Origin: Candidatus Opimibacter skivensis
Lineage (GTDB): Bacteria; Bacteroidota; Bacteroidia; Chitinophagales; Saprospiraceae
DNA: 64,000 nucleotides
Direction of reading: 5' to 3'
Assembly: GCA_016722045.1 (NCBI GenBank)
Contig: JADKGY010000030.1
Location: 62,001 to 126,000, forward strand
Shown here piece by piece: positions 45,901 through 55,539 of the stretch. Below the pieces are notes generated by a model, which was not told the origin of the DNA, did not search any database, and was given only the letters and a program-made list of their open reading frames with translations. The position numbers were made by a program, and so were the translations under genes. Position 1 is the stretch's first letter, and each line of letters opens with the position of its first letter.

Positions 45901-48465
45901 ATGAAATATTTCTTCGCCATAGGACTGTTTGCTTTGATTCTTCATTTTGAGGCCGCGGGTCAGTTTGCAGATGATTTCAGTGATGGCAACCTTGACGGAT
46001 GGCTGGGAAACACTGAAAACTACATCGTAAATACATCCGGCCAACTTCAATTGAATGCGCCTTCAGGATCAACTTCTTCATGGATATATACTCCGGTCGC
46101 TTTTATGGATAGTATGGTGTGGGAAGTTTATTTCAGGCTTGATTTTGCTCCCTCTACAAGTAACTTATTGAGAATATATCTTGGACTGACATCACCTGAT
46201 CTTACTACTGCCTCGGGTTATTTTCTTGAAATAGGGGCCACAGGTGATACAGATCCTCTGGATTTCAAATATCTGGATAATGGAAGCGCGACGACTATTG
46301 CCTCATCCGTGCCCGGGCTTGTTGCCCTGGAACCAGTAGATCTCACTCTTCGTGTTGTACGAAATAACCAGGGACTATGGCAAATATTTAAACTTGGAGG
46401 CCCTTTGCCTGAGCTATTATTTTCAACTTCACACAATATCCAGCCTGTTTCATCTCTGACCACCTTTGGTTTTTACAACAAGTACACAGATACACGAAGA
46501 GATAAATTCCGCTTTGACAATATTACCATCTCACCGCTTCAGCCAGATCAAACTATTCCTTCCTGGCTTACACTTACAGTAGCCGATAACAAGACCGTGA
46601 ATCTACTGTTCGATGAACCACTGGATCCTATTACATCCACTGATCCAACACATTACATTCTGACACCAGGGAATACAATGCCTGATAATGTTGTATTGAA
46701 TGCAAATGAAATCACGCTTTCATGGAATCAGGCATTTATATCTAATCAGGATTATACACTGACGATCAATAACCTCAAAGATCTTTCAGGAAATGTTCTT
46801 TTGACCGATAATAAAAATTTTAAATTTACCCAGATCGCACAGGCAGCACCATTTGATCTGCTGATCACGGAGATCATGGCCGATCCGACGCCTTTGATAG
46901 GCCTTCCTGATGCAGAATATCTTGAAATTCATAACACCAGTAATGAAGTATTCAATCTGGGTGACTATAAAATAAGGGTAGGTACCACCGAAAAGGTATT
47001 ACCTGACAGCCTTATACATCCGGGAGAATTTGTGATCCTGACAGACGATGCCAATATCGCATCGCTGTCTCCTTTTGGCAGAGTAATTGCATTATCAAGC
47101 ATGTCCGCACTGACAAACAGCGGAACGTCATTAGCCTTGATCAATTCCTCCGGTGAAGTCCTACACGAAGTAAGTTATGCCCTGTCATGGTATAATGATG
47201 CTGTCAAATCAAATGGGGGTTGGTCACTTGAAATGATCAATCCATCCCACATTTGTTCTGACCAGGAAAACTGGACAGCAGCCTCTAATCTTCTCGGCGG
47301 AACACCCGGACAAATAAATTCACAATGGACTACTACTCCTGACATTCAGGGACCTTCTATTGTTTCTCTTTTTACTCCTTCGCCTGATGTGGTTGAATTG
47401 CGTTTTGATGAGCGTATTGAATCTGTGTTGATGCTCAATCCTGCATTATATGTATTTCAACCTTCACTGAATATTGACAAGGTTGAGCTACTCAATGCCA
47501 AAGCTGTCCGAATCACATTGATGCAACCCCTTCAGCAAAGTGTGATCTACCATCTGATTCCCTTTTCTGCTATTGATTGTCTAGGCAACCCCGCTGCGGG
47601 TCAGGATACTATTGTCTTTGGCCTGGTCGCACCGGTTGCGAAAGGAGATATATTGATCAATGAATTACTTTTTAATCCTGCAGTCGGCGGAAGCAGGTAT
47701 ATAGAGATCATCAACTCAAGTCAAAAATTTATTGATCTGAGCACGCTTGCGATAGGACGAATCAATGCAACGCATCACGATATTTATCCCACAGGTATAA
47801 ATGAAATACTTGCCCCGGGAGAAATTGCGGTGTTTACACCTGATCCTTCAGATATCCTTTCAAGGTATGTGGTGCCGAATCCAACAAAGCTTTATGCCTC
47901 TACCTTACCTACATGGGATGACAAAGAAGACCAGGCTTCACTCATAGCCGGCGGTGAATTTATAGATTCATTGACCTTTTCGTCATCCTGGCATCATCCT
48001 GTGATCAGTGATCAAAACGGGGTCAGTCTCGAACGAATTTCAATCAATGCCCCAACTTCTTCTGCATCAAGCTGGCACAGTGCTTCCTCCGTGAGCGGCT
48101 ATGGTACGCCGACTGGACCGAATTCGCAGGCTTTACAAGGTGGAGTTGCAAAAGCACCTTTTAGTATAACCCACAAACAGTTTTCGCCGAATAATGACGG
48201 GTACAAAGATTTTCTCCTCATCGATTTCAGCGAGACTTCCGGGGATGATATCGCATCTGTCTGGATCTATGATCTTGAAGGAAGAATCGTAAAACAGCTT
48301 TTATCCAATGAGTCCATTGGTACGTCTGCGCTTATTCAATGGGATGGCAGCAATGCAGATGGACGATTGGCGGATATGGGTATCTACATCGTGTTTGTTC
48401 AGCTATGGAATCCTGCGGGGGATGTAACGGAATACCAACAATCCTGCGCCCTTGTAAAACGGTAA
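45901..48465 (+). CDS. Secreted lamin-tail-domain protein with T9SS-type C-terminus
   Basis: 854 residues with a signal peptide (MKYFFAIGLFALILHFEAAGQ). An N-terminal lectin/laminin G-like region (about 25-200: FRLDFAPSTSNLLRIYLG) is followed by bacterial Ig-like domains and two lamin tail domains, FDLLITEIMADPTP...PDAEYLEIHN (about 318-430) and DILINELLFNPAVGGSRYIEI (about 580-700). The C-terminus has FSPNNDGYKDFLLIDF and ILQWDGSNADGRLADMGIYIVFV-like text, the FlgD/gliding-type tail used as a T9SS signal. It likely is a surface protein; lamin tail domains are often found next to nucleases, but no nuclease domain is visible. The EEP hydrolase gene follows after 25 nt. Confidence 0.85.
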   Translation: MKYFFAIGLFALILHFEAAGQFADDFSDGNLDGWLGNTENYIVNTSGQLQLNAPSGSTSSWIYTPVAFMDSMVWEVYFRLDFAPSTSNLLRIYLGLTSPDLTTASGYFLEIGATGDTDPLDFKYLDNGSATTIASSVPGLVALEPVDLTLRVVRNNQGLWQIFKLGGPLPELLFSTSHNIQPVSSLTTFGFYNKYTDTRRDKFRFDNITISPLQPDQTIPSWLTLTVADNKTVNLLFDEPLDPITSTDPTHYILTPGNTMPDNVVLNANEITLSWNQAFISNQDYTLTINNLKDLSGNVLLTDNKNFKFTQIAQAAPFDLLITEIMADPTPLIGLPDAEYLEIHNTSNEVFNLGDYKIRVGTTEKVLPDSLIHPGEFVILTDDANIASLSPFGRVIALSSMSALTNSGTSLALINSSGEVLHEVSYALSWYNDAVKSNGGWSLEMINPSHICSDQENWTAASNLLGGTPGQINSQWTTTPDIQGPSIVSLFTPSPDVVELRFDERIESVLMLNPALYVFQPSLNIDKVELLNAKAVRITLMQPLQQSVIYHLIPFSAIDCLGNPAAGQDTIVFGLVAPVAKGDILINELLFNPAVGGSRYIEIINSSQKFIDLSTLAIGRINATHHDIYPTGINEILAPGEIAVFTPDPSDILSRYVVPNPTKLYASTLPTWDDKEDQASLIAGGEFIDSLTFSSSWHHPVISDQNGVSLERISINAPTSSASSWHSASSVSGYGTPTGPNSQALQGGVAKAPFSITHKQFSPNNDGYKDFLLIDFSETSGDDIASVWIYDLEGRIVKQLLSNESIGTSALIQWDGSNADGRLADMGIYIVFVQLWNPAGDVTEYQQSCALVKR

Positions 48466-48490
48466 ACGCTTGATTTCAAAAACAACAGAT

Positions 48491-49474
48491 ATGTCCACTC
48501 CGATAAAGCTCGCTGGTCTTTTGCCCAAGGCAATCGTCTCAGTGAGTGTATCGGCATTGTTAATCCTTGTGACAGGGCTGTGTGTCTTCACGCCTTCACT
48601 TTTGCTTTTACGACAATTATCTGATTATACGTTTTACATCATGCTTGGCATGCTGGTGCTTGGCTTTACCGCTTTTCTTGTTCGACAGGAAAGAATCATG
48701 ATGGTGAGTCTTTTGTGTTGCTGTGTATTATGTCTGCATCTTAAGGGATCAGCGAATAAACAAATGCGGTTGGCGGTAGTAACGTCTAATCCTTCGCTTA
48801 AAATTTCACATATCAGCCTGGGCAATGCAGAAAATGATTATGATAAAGTCATCGATTATATTGCGCACCTTGATGCAGATATTATCAGTTTCCAGGAATT
48901 GACACCTGACTGGAATGCACAATTAATAAAAAAACTATCTCCTGAATATAAATACATCAGGACGATGACCAGGCTTGATCCGTATGGCATGGGATTCTTT
49001 TCAAAAATTGCTTTTCAATCTCTGGATACCATTTATTTTCATGATGTGCCGGCATTAATCGGATCGATCATGCTGACCAATGATCACCTCTGCACGATAG
49101 TGAGTTGTACGGTAATACCTCCGGTCAACCAGGCGGCCTTTGCCATGATATCAAAACATTTTACTTACCTGACGGATTACATGAAAAATTTTGAGGGTAG
49201 TGTCATTGTACTGGGTGATTTGCATTTACCACCATGGGCTGCAGAAATACAACAATTTAAAGTCCAGGCTAATCTTCTGGATAGCCGAAGAGATACAAAT
49301 CCAAGGAATCTTGATGGTTCTTTTTCGCTGCCGCGGATTCCGGTGGAGCATATTTTTTATGGGCATAAATTCGAGTGCACTTCTTTTTCTGAATTGGGTA
49401 ATGGTGTAGTGGGCCGTCTTGGCATAACAGGAACTTATCAAATACATAACAGTGATGTGGAAAGTGTTCAGTAG
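48491..49474 (+). CDS. Endonuclease/exonuclease/phosphatase family membrane protein
   Basis: 327 residues from ATG 48491. Two to three N-terminal hydrophobic segments (about 15-90) anchor it. The EEP domain lies at about 100-320, beginning LKISHISLGNAENDYDKV. The catalytic set appears as QELTPDW (metal-binding Glu), GDLHLPP in place of GDFNxxP, and PVEHIFYG where SDHxPV-type motifs would carry the final His. So it is a divergent member, and substrate (DNA, phosphoinositide-like lipid or sugar-phosphate) cannot be predicted. It overlaps the next gene's start by about 20 nt, so they are cotranscribed. Confidence 0.85.
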   Translation: MSTPIKLAGLLPKAIVSVSVSALLILVTGLCVFTPSLLLLRQLSDYTFYIMLGMLVLGFTAFLVRQERIMMVSLLCCCVLCLHLKGSANKQMRLAVVTSNPSLKISHISLGNAENDYDKVIDYIAHLDADIISFQELTPDWNAQLIKKLSPEYKYIRTMTRLDPYGMGFFSKIAFQSLDTIYFHDVPALIGSIMLTNDHLCTIVSCTVIPPVNQAAFAMISKHFTYLTDYMKNFEGSVIVLGDLHLPPWAAEIQQFKVQANLLDSRRDTNPRNLDGSFSLPRIPVEHIFYGHKFECTSFSELGNGVVGRLGITGTYQIHNSDVESVQ

Positions 49475-49817
49475 TCTGGGGCATGCCTTCAGGGGTATGA
49501 TTGATTTATTGTCGACGGAGCGGAATGCGCAGATCGAATTTGTGATGGCTTTGTTTTTTATAGGGCTTGGCTTGTGGTTAAAGTTATCTTCTGTAGAATG
49601 GTGCTTTGTATTCGCATGTATCGGCGCTGTCATTGGTGCTGAAGGTCTCAACACAGCTATTGAGCGGCTTTGTGATTTTCATACAAAGGAATTGCATGAG
49701 GATATCAGATTTGTCAAAGATGTTGCTGCCGGTTCGGTATTGATCATTGGGATAATGGTGGTGTGTATAGGGCTTGTGATTTATGGGCCGAAAGTGATGC
49801 AAGTCCTGGGATTGTAA
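49455..49817 (+). CDS. dgkA: Diacylglycerol kinase / undecaprenol kinase family membrane protein
   Basis: 120 residues from ATG 49455. The small integral-membrane kinase fold has three helices (about 33-50, 53-73, 97-115). The N-terminal amphipathic segment FSSLGHAFRGMIDLLSTERNAQIEF and the motif AVIGAEGLNTAIERLCDFHTK (about 60-80; the Glu/Asn catalytic cluster) are those of DgkA-type enzymes. In Gram-positives, homologues phosphorylate undecaprenol, and in others, diacylglycerol. It is the last gene of the lamin-tail/EEP operon, starting 20 nt before the EEP stop. Confidence 0.9.
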   Translation: MWKVFSSLGHAFRGMIDLLSTERNAQIEFVMALFFIGLGLWLKLSSVEWCFVFACIGAVIGAEGLNTAIERLCDFHTKELHEDIRFVKDVAAGSVLIIGIMVVCIGLVIYGPKVMQVLGL

Positions 49818-49820
49818 ATG

Positions 49821-49851
49821 AGTAACGAATAACGAGTAACGAGTAACGAAT
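49821..49851. repeat. ACGAGTA/ACGAATA short repeats
   Basis: Repeated AACGA(G/A)TA units directly after dgkA. They are the reverse complement of the block at about 7483-7520. Confidence 0.75.
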
Positions 49852-49873
49852 TGATGATGGCTGGTTCCCGGCA

Positions 49874-50142
49874 TGATCCTGAAAGGATCTATTATCAATG
49901 GCCCCGGGTGAAACCCGGGGATAATGATGCGGGGGGAGTTACAACCCTGAAAGGGTTGAATAGAAATCTGTGGTCAGTGTATATCTGTATTATTCTTGTG
50001 TTTTCAATTTTACATAATTGTTTTTCAATCGCAGCTGCAAGCTGCTTGAGGATGATTACCATATTGGACGAAGATTCGAAATATTGATTTTAAGTTCAAA
50101 CTTAAAATAGCATTCGTTTTAAGTTCAAGCTTAAAATAGCGG
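49874..50142. repeat. Composite palindromic repeat, copy 1
   Basis: In order: hairpin GATCCTGAAAGGATC; hairpin CCCCGGGTGAAACCCGGGG (49902-49920); hairpin CAACCCTGAAAGGGTTG (about 49943); a stretch beginning AATAGAAATCTG; the palindrome CGCAGCTGCAAGCTGCTTGAG (50030-50050); and two palindromes of the TTTTAAGTTCAAACTTAAAATAGC class (50086-50111 and 50116-50142). The same order recurs at 55540-55778 with high similarity. Confidence 0.88.
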
Positions 50143-50143
50143 G

Positions 50144-50186
50144 TAAAAAAATGGAGGCCGCTGCGTGCAGGGCCTCCATTTTTTTT
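50144..50186 (-). terminator. Hairpin terminator of beta-helix gene 1
   Basis: The stem ATGGAGGCC/GGCCTCCAT, flanked by A7 and T8 tracts, lies about 30 nt beyond the stop codon at 50214. Its sequence is nearly the same as the one at 55935-55976 for beta-helix gene 2. Confidence 0.92.
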
Positions 50187-50213
50187 GAACATGATCTATT
50201 CGTTGATCCTACC

Positions 50214-53200
50214 CTATTGTTTAACATTTACGTTTCCGGTGAATTGTAAATTACCTGAGACAATATTAAAAACAGTACTCATACTACCGGATATATTGAT
50301 GACATTGGCGACAGTCGGTCCTGCGATGGTAATGCTTTTGTTGATCAGGATAGAACCGGTGGTCAACAGGATGGTTGAATTCCAGATCGATGGATCAAAT
50401 GTAATCGTGGAGCCAGTGGACACACAGGCTATCCGATCCCGCAATGATCCTGCTCCTGCATCAGCTACATTCATGACTACCCCCATACAATAAAATTCAT
50501 CTGCGCCTATATCAGGTATTGTTCCACTGCGCATCTCATTATCAATGTCATCAGTTACTGAACCCAGCGGTGTACCTAAATCATTCGAACTGGTAACATG
50601 CAGATCATTATTGGACACAAAAGGCCCTGCCGTTGTAAAAGCCTGTGATGCATTATCATTTGTGCCGGCGGGAGAGAGAGTGCTGGAATAAGCGGCCAGT
50701 AAAGCCAACGTTGTGTAGAAGTTCGTGCCGGCTGTTGTTCCTGCCTGTCCAACGCCCTGTCTCGCTGCATCAGTACCGAAATAGTATAAATTATTATTCC
50801 AGGTTAGGTTCATTGCTGATGTACCACTCGAAGGAAGATAGGCGGACACATGTGCAATGGAGGTAGTGCCACCGGTAATATTGTTTGCAAAAATATTATT
50901 ACGAACGTCACATCCTGTAGATGTTGTGTTTACCAAACCAAAGGCCGCAGACAGCAAACTGGCGGTTGCTGTTCCCGGCACCAGGCCATAGAGGTTTACT
51001 GAATTGTGATAGATCTTGTGCCCTGTGCCCGATCCAACCCTGATCCCGAAAATTCCGAAGGTAGTTGAGAAGGCAGCGCCACCGGTCATGTTGAAGTTAA
51101 CATTGCTGACAAAATTGTTCTTTACTACAACATTGTTTCCTCCGCTAATGTCAATTCCATAAGCGCCGAAAGTGCCGGTATTTGTATTGATGATTCCCTG
51201 AACATTGTTTTTCTGTATCGTCAGATCACCGGTGGTAGCACCTGTAACCGAAATGCCACGTACCTGGGAAGAACCGTTTGTTGAGATGTCTGACACACTA
51301 TTGCCGGTAATATTATTGTTAGTAGCGGCGGTTCCGCTTGTTATATTGATTCCAATCGGAGCAAAAGCACTTGTTCCAGTATAACCAACAGTTGCCACCG
51401 TATTATTGGAAACCGTTGCATTGATGGTTCCGGTTGCCAGCCAGATGCCGATATCATTTTCTCCATCTGTGTTACTGAAATTACCGATGGTATTATTGCT
51501 AACCGTTGCGCCATTGACACCCTGCATATAAAGACCAACGTTCCTGATCGCATTGGCCCCACTTGTATTCACTGTGTTTTGTGTGTAAGTAAGATTTGAT
51601 CCATTTTGTGGAATGGTGCCGCCGTTCGCAAAAACACCGACGAAGGCTTTCTGAACATCATTGTCCTGAACAGTGATGTTGTCAAAGAATCCCGCATTGC
51701 CGGGTGTACCCGCATCGGAGATAATAACAGCCGAGTTGGTGTTGATACCATTACGAATGATGCAGTTCTTCAATGTATTGTTTGTAACCGGTGTGGTGCC
51801 AATGGAGCCGATCAACACAACTGATGGCGTAGTGACACTGGTATTTTCAATGGTCAGGCTGCGGTCGCTTCCACCACTGTTACTACCATCTATCGTTACA
51901 TACTTGGCGCCATTTAATTTAATAAGGGCCCCGGTAGCAGAACCGGTAATTGAAGTAACCACCGATGCTGCCGGCCTGATAGTTAGCGTATTGGTGGAAC
52001 TGGCATCAAAATTTGCATTGATAACGATGGGGAAAGTTTCAGCACCACTATAGGTCGCATCCAGTAGTTGAAAAACAATAGGTCCTATGAGACATGAACT
52101 ATTGTACGCTGCCACTGCCGCAGTCAATGTTAGGTATGTACCGGCACCACCAACCGTATAAGTACCTCCTGGCAATACGGTTCCTATCGTATAAGTAAAT
52201 GGTGTTGTTGGTGGGGTTGTTATTGTATTTACATCCGTAAGCACCAAACCGCCCGATGGATTTCCCCCGACATTGAATGGTGTATACGTATCTTGTGCAA
52301 CTATGAAATAAGTAATCACATCGGTGGGAACAACACCTCCAACTGCAGCATACGAAATAGTAAAGGTCCATGAACCATTAATTACTGTTCCGGAACTTAA
52401 GGTGCCTTGTGCTGAAACATATCCGGCCCCGTTTTTCTGAAAAAAGATCCTGGGTCTGAAACTGGCGGTATTGTCAACACCTGTCGCATCAGTCATGGTT
52501 ACAGTTACAGTCCGGCTGGTTACATTGCAGACAGTTCCGGTTAAAGTTATTCCAGAAATAACAGGAGCTGATAGATCAATACCCGTAAAGTTACCTGCAT
52601 CGGCTCCAATATCTACCGGTGTTAAACCGGAACGGGTTTGTCCATCGTAATCATTTGTAACTCCAACATCAACACCATTCCCTTCTGCAACGGTAGGATT
52701 TGTGGGATGAATATGCAAATCAGGTGTTGCATTGGTAGGGTCGTTATATTGCGGGTTGTTTTCAAAACTTCCGGCATCCTGTCCTACTGCCGTTTTCCAT
52801 GCCGCCAGGTTGGCCACATCCAGGGAATTAAAAAAACCAAATACAGCGCCGGTACCGTTGGCAAAATAAATGTTGTTGTTGATGGTCAGGCCGGTTGGGT
52901 TTGGAAAGATACCATTGATCTTCACAGCGTAGTTTGTTCCGGTTGCACCACTGTTACTTCTTGCATTAAAGAAAATATTATCTCTGAAACTGCGGGTATT
53001 AACTGTTTGAGTACCATTAAAAGTATAGGAGGCTCCTGAACCTGCTGTCGGACTGCCACCGATATAGACACTATTATGGAAGAAACTATTTGTGCCAAGG
53101 AATTCGTTAATACCATTAACACCCGTAGTTGCCGAGTTAGTGGCAGCAGAACCAATCGCATTGGTTACTCCTGCACCTAAAGCAATCATATTGTTCCTAT

Positions 53201-55016
53201 AGATGGTAGTACCACCTGCAACACGGATACCGTTTACTTCAGCGGCAGCACTTGTAGTAGAAGTTGTTAAACTATGTATTAAGTTCCTTTCCACAACATT
53301 TCCGGTTGCACCTGTAAATTGAATACCGGTTACAATTGTTGCTGCCGCAGCATTTGTATTGGTAAGGTTAAAAATAGTATTCTGACTTGCTGTGTTTACA
53401 GGAGTTGCACTGATAAAATCAATTCCGACAACCGAAGCGGCCGTTGTTGTTCCTGTTCCGCCGGCATTAGTAAGATTTCTGATCGTATTATTGCTGACCG
53501 TAGCAATTGATGTTGAAATAAAAATACCTGCCACCTGTGCACCTATAGCTGCTGAAGTACTTTGTATGGAATTGGCTACTGTGCCCCCAATGGTATTTCC
53601 ACTGAGAGTTGTGATAACAGTTGATGACGTATTCAAACGCATACCGTAAGTATTGGCTGCGCCTGCTCCCGCATTTGAAGAGGTAATCCCTCCAATCAAA
53701 TTATTATTCGCTGTCCAGGCATCAACACTGAAATTGAACATACCCATCATATCAGCAGCACTTGCTGAGGTTGTTGAATAAACCAATGAACCGGTTGCTG
53801 ACTGGCTTCCTATGGTGTTACTATTTGTAATTGCCACACCATTCGTTACATAAATACCCATGAAAGGAGCACTGCTGGTTGTCCCACTTCCTGTAACACC
53901 AGTTAAACTTACTGCAGCCACCGTATTACTATTAATATTGGAAACTATACCTCCTGTAATACCATTGAAAACAATTCCACGGAAACTTCCGGTAGAACCG
54001 GTTAAAGTGTATGTTCCGGTTTGTGTATTGGAAGCATATCCAACAATATTTCCGGTGATTGTAAATCCCTGTGCGCCACTGGTGGCAGTTGTGTTAGCTA
54101 TATTAATGGCGTTGTGCAGGGCGCCTGTAGTCCAGGTTCTTGTTGCGGTTTGATAAAAGCGGTTATTCGTAATCGTCCACGTATTACAACCACCAATAGT
54201 TGCAATACCTGCACTGGTTACGGCAGCTCCAAAATAGTCGTGGATATCATTATTCGTAATCACATTTCCACTGTTGCCAATGGCTGTTGTAGTAGTAGAA
54301 CCATTTCCTAATATACATTTTGTTGGCAGGTTGGCACCAGAAGGTCCGATATCACAATTAGAAATAGTGTTGTTATCATTTCCGCTGGCAGTTGCTGCAT
54401 CAGTAGAAAAGAAAACAACAGCGCCGTTAGTAGCTATGGAAGAAGATACAGCACCTTTTAAAGAGCAATTCGTAATTGTATTAGTTGTTGCACCACCGAT
54501 GAACCGGATTGTAGAAGTACCCGATGTGGCAGACACGGTTGTATTTTCAATGATCAATGAATTACCACCGCTATTCAATCCATTTACCGTTACATTATCA
54601 GCACCGTTAAAATCAATTAAAGGAGTACCCGCTACAGCAGCACCACTAATTGTTCTGGCACCTACTGGAGTTACGGTAATGCTCGCCCATGTACCTGCAT
54701 TTAAAGAATTAGTTCCAAGCTCAGCAAGCACATCGGCTGTGATGGAAATCGTTATTACATCAGCCGGATTGTGGCTGCCGGCGGTATTTAATGCTGCAAA
54801 AGCGCCTCCTGCATTCGTAAGCGATGTATAAACTCCGTTTGCTGTCCCAGTAGAACCGGCAATCGTAATCTGTGCATTTGCCTTCTGTGAAACACACAAA
54901 AACAAAATGAAGGACACCGCCATCAGATAAAACAAATGGATCTTACGGTGTCGAAAAGAATTCGCAAGTGAGTTATTGCGGGTTTGCAAAAGATAGGGGG
55001 TCATATGATTTTTCAT
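50214..55016 (-). CDS. Giant right-handed beta-helix surface protein 1
   Basis: About 1600 residues. The start is uncertain: ATG 55100, 55016 or 55004 are possible. A long, Asn/Ser/Arg-rich N-region precedes a hydrophobic core and SQKANAQ, so the signal peptide is extended. The mature part is dominated by Asn/Thr/Gly/Val-rich parallel beta-helix repeats (for example NNTIRNL, SNNTIGNFS, ITGNSVSDIS). A first helix domain is followed by a ~100-residue Ig-like linker and a cassette TYTVGGAGTYLTLTAAVAAYN...VFQLLDATYSG...FPIVINAN...NTLTIRP with a second helix. The last ~85 residues (NVADAGAGSLRDRIA...ITFDPSIWNSTILLTTG...FTGNVNVKQ) are shared with the next gene. I see no typical T9SS tail. It is likely a secreted adhesin or polysaccharide-binding protein. 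Confidence 0.85.
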   Translation of the reverse strand: MKNHMTPYLLQTRNNSLANSFRHRKIHLFYLMAVSFILFLCVSQKANAQITIAGSTGTANGVYTSLTNAGGAFAALNTAGSHNPADVITISITADVLAELGTNSLNAGTWASITVTPVGARTISGAAVAGTPLIDFNGADNVTVNGLNSGGNSLIIENTTVSATSGTSTIRFIGGATTNTITNCSLKGAVSSSIATNGAVVFFSTDAATASGNDNNTISNCDIGPSGANLPTKCILGNGSTTTTAIGNSGNVITNNDIHDYFGAAVTSAGIATIGGCNTWTITNNRFYQTATRTWTTGALHNAINIANTTATSGAQGFTITGNIVGYASNTQTGTYTLTGSTGSFRGIVFNGITGGIVSNINSNTVAAVSLTGVTGSGTTSSAPFMGIYVTNGVAITNSNTIGSQSATGSLVYSTTSASAADMMGMFNFSVDAWTANNNLIGGITSSNAGAGAANTYGMRLNTSSTVITTLSGNTIGGTVANSIQSTSAAIGAQVAGIFISTSIATVSNNTIRNLTNAGGTGTTTAASVVGIDFISATPVNTASQNTIFNLTNTNAAAATIVTGIQFTGATGNVVERNLIHSLTTSTTSAAAEVNGIRVAGGTTIYRNNMIALGAGVTNAIGSAATNSATTGVNGINEFLGTNSFFHNSVYIGGSPTAGSGASYTFNGTQTVNTRSFRDNIFFNARSNSGATGTNYAVKINGIFPNPTGLTINNNIYFANGTGAVFGFFNSLDVANLAAWKTAVGQDAGSFENNPQYNDPTNATPDLHIHPTNPTVAEGNGVDVGVTNDYDGQTRSGLTPVDIGADAGNFTGIDLSAPVISGITLTGTVCNVTSRTVTVTMTDATGVDNTASFRPRIFFQKNGAGYVSAQGTLSSGTVINGSWTFTISYAAVGGVVPTDVITYFIVAQDTYTPFNVGGNPSGGLVLTDVNTITTPPTTPFTYTIGTVLPGGTYTVGGAGTYLTLTAAVAAYNSSCLIGPIVFQLLDATYSGAETFPIVINANFDASSTNTLTIRPAASVVTSITGSATGALIKLNGAKYVTIDGSNSGGSDRSLTIENTSVTTPSVVLIGSIGTTPVTNNTLKNCIIRNGINTNSAVIISDAGTPGNAGFFDNITVQDNDVQKAFVGVFANGGTIPQNGSNLTYTQNTVNTSGANAIRNVGLYMQGVNGATVSNNTIGNFSNTDGENDIGIWLATGTINATVSNNTVATVGYTGTSAFAPIGINITSGTAATNNNITGNSVSDISTNGSSQVRGISVTGATTGDLTIQKNNVQGIINTNTGTFGAYGIDISGGNNVVVKNNFVSNVNFNMTGGAAFSTTFGIFGIRVGSGTGHKIYHNSVNLYGLVPGTATASLLSAAFGLVNTTSTGCDVRNNIFANNITGGTTSIAHVSAYLPSSGTSAMNLTWNNNLYYFGTDAARQGVGQAGTTAGTNFYTTLALLAAYSSTLSPAGTNDNASQAFTTAGPFVSNNDLHVTSSNDLGTPLGSVTDDIDNEMRSGTIPDIGADEFYCMGVVMNVADAGAGSLRDRIACVSTGSTITFDPSIWNSTILLTTGSILINKSITIAGPTVANVINISGSMSTVFNIVSGNLQFTGNVNVKQ

Positions 55017-55353
55017 AAGCAACATAGATGACAAATAAGAGATAAGTAACTGGGGCATAAAAGAGAAAAAGGATTTTCTCCGGGGGATGTGGTTATCCAT
55101 CAGGCTGGAATTAAATGGGCTGGGAAATTATTTCATTAGTTCTACCGCAACATTGGGCTTCATCTTCGTGTCGGACTATATTTAAAGCAGGTACAAACCC
55201 TGAAATCTCTGCTATATCCAATTTTTTACGAACGTAGAAAGATACTCATAATCCGGAAAAGTGACCGTTGATGACAGGCAAGATTTGTGATATTGATTTT
55301 AAGTTAGGAAGCTTAAAATAGCGGGGTAAAAAGGTAAGAAAGAAGGTAAGAAA
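55017..55353. other. Region upstream of beta-helix gene 1
   Basis: There is no clear gene here. A degenerate TTTTAAGTTAGGAAGCTTAAAATAGCG palindrome copy lies at 55294-55322, after which TAAGAAAG(A) text leads into the octamer array. Confidence 0.5.
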
Positions 55354-55451
55354 CGATTTTCGATTTTCGATTTTCGATTTTCGATTTTCGATTTTCGATT
55401 TTCGATTTTCGATTTTCGATTTTCGATTTTCGATTTTCGATTTTCGATTTT
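55354..55451. repeat. Octamer tandem repeat (TTTTCGAT), locus 3
   Basis: About 12 uninterrupted units, the longest of the three loci, located upstream of beta-helix gene 1 between the two giant genes. Confidence 0.92.
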
Positions 55452-55539
55452 TAGGAATTTCATATTCCTTTTAAAGGTTCAAAATGAATTCGCTGATTTC
55501 GATATTTTGGCTTAATACAAATCGATATTTTGGGAAACA

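Noticed and set aside
49851..50087. Plus-strand frame with SIAAASCLRMITI text, and a similar one at 55664-55849
   Set aside because: These are translations of the composite palindromic repeat. Their similarity to each other reflects the repeat, not a protein family.
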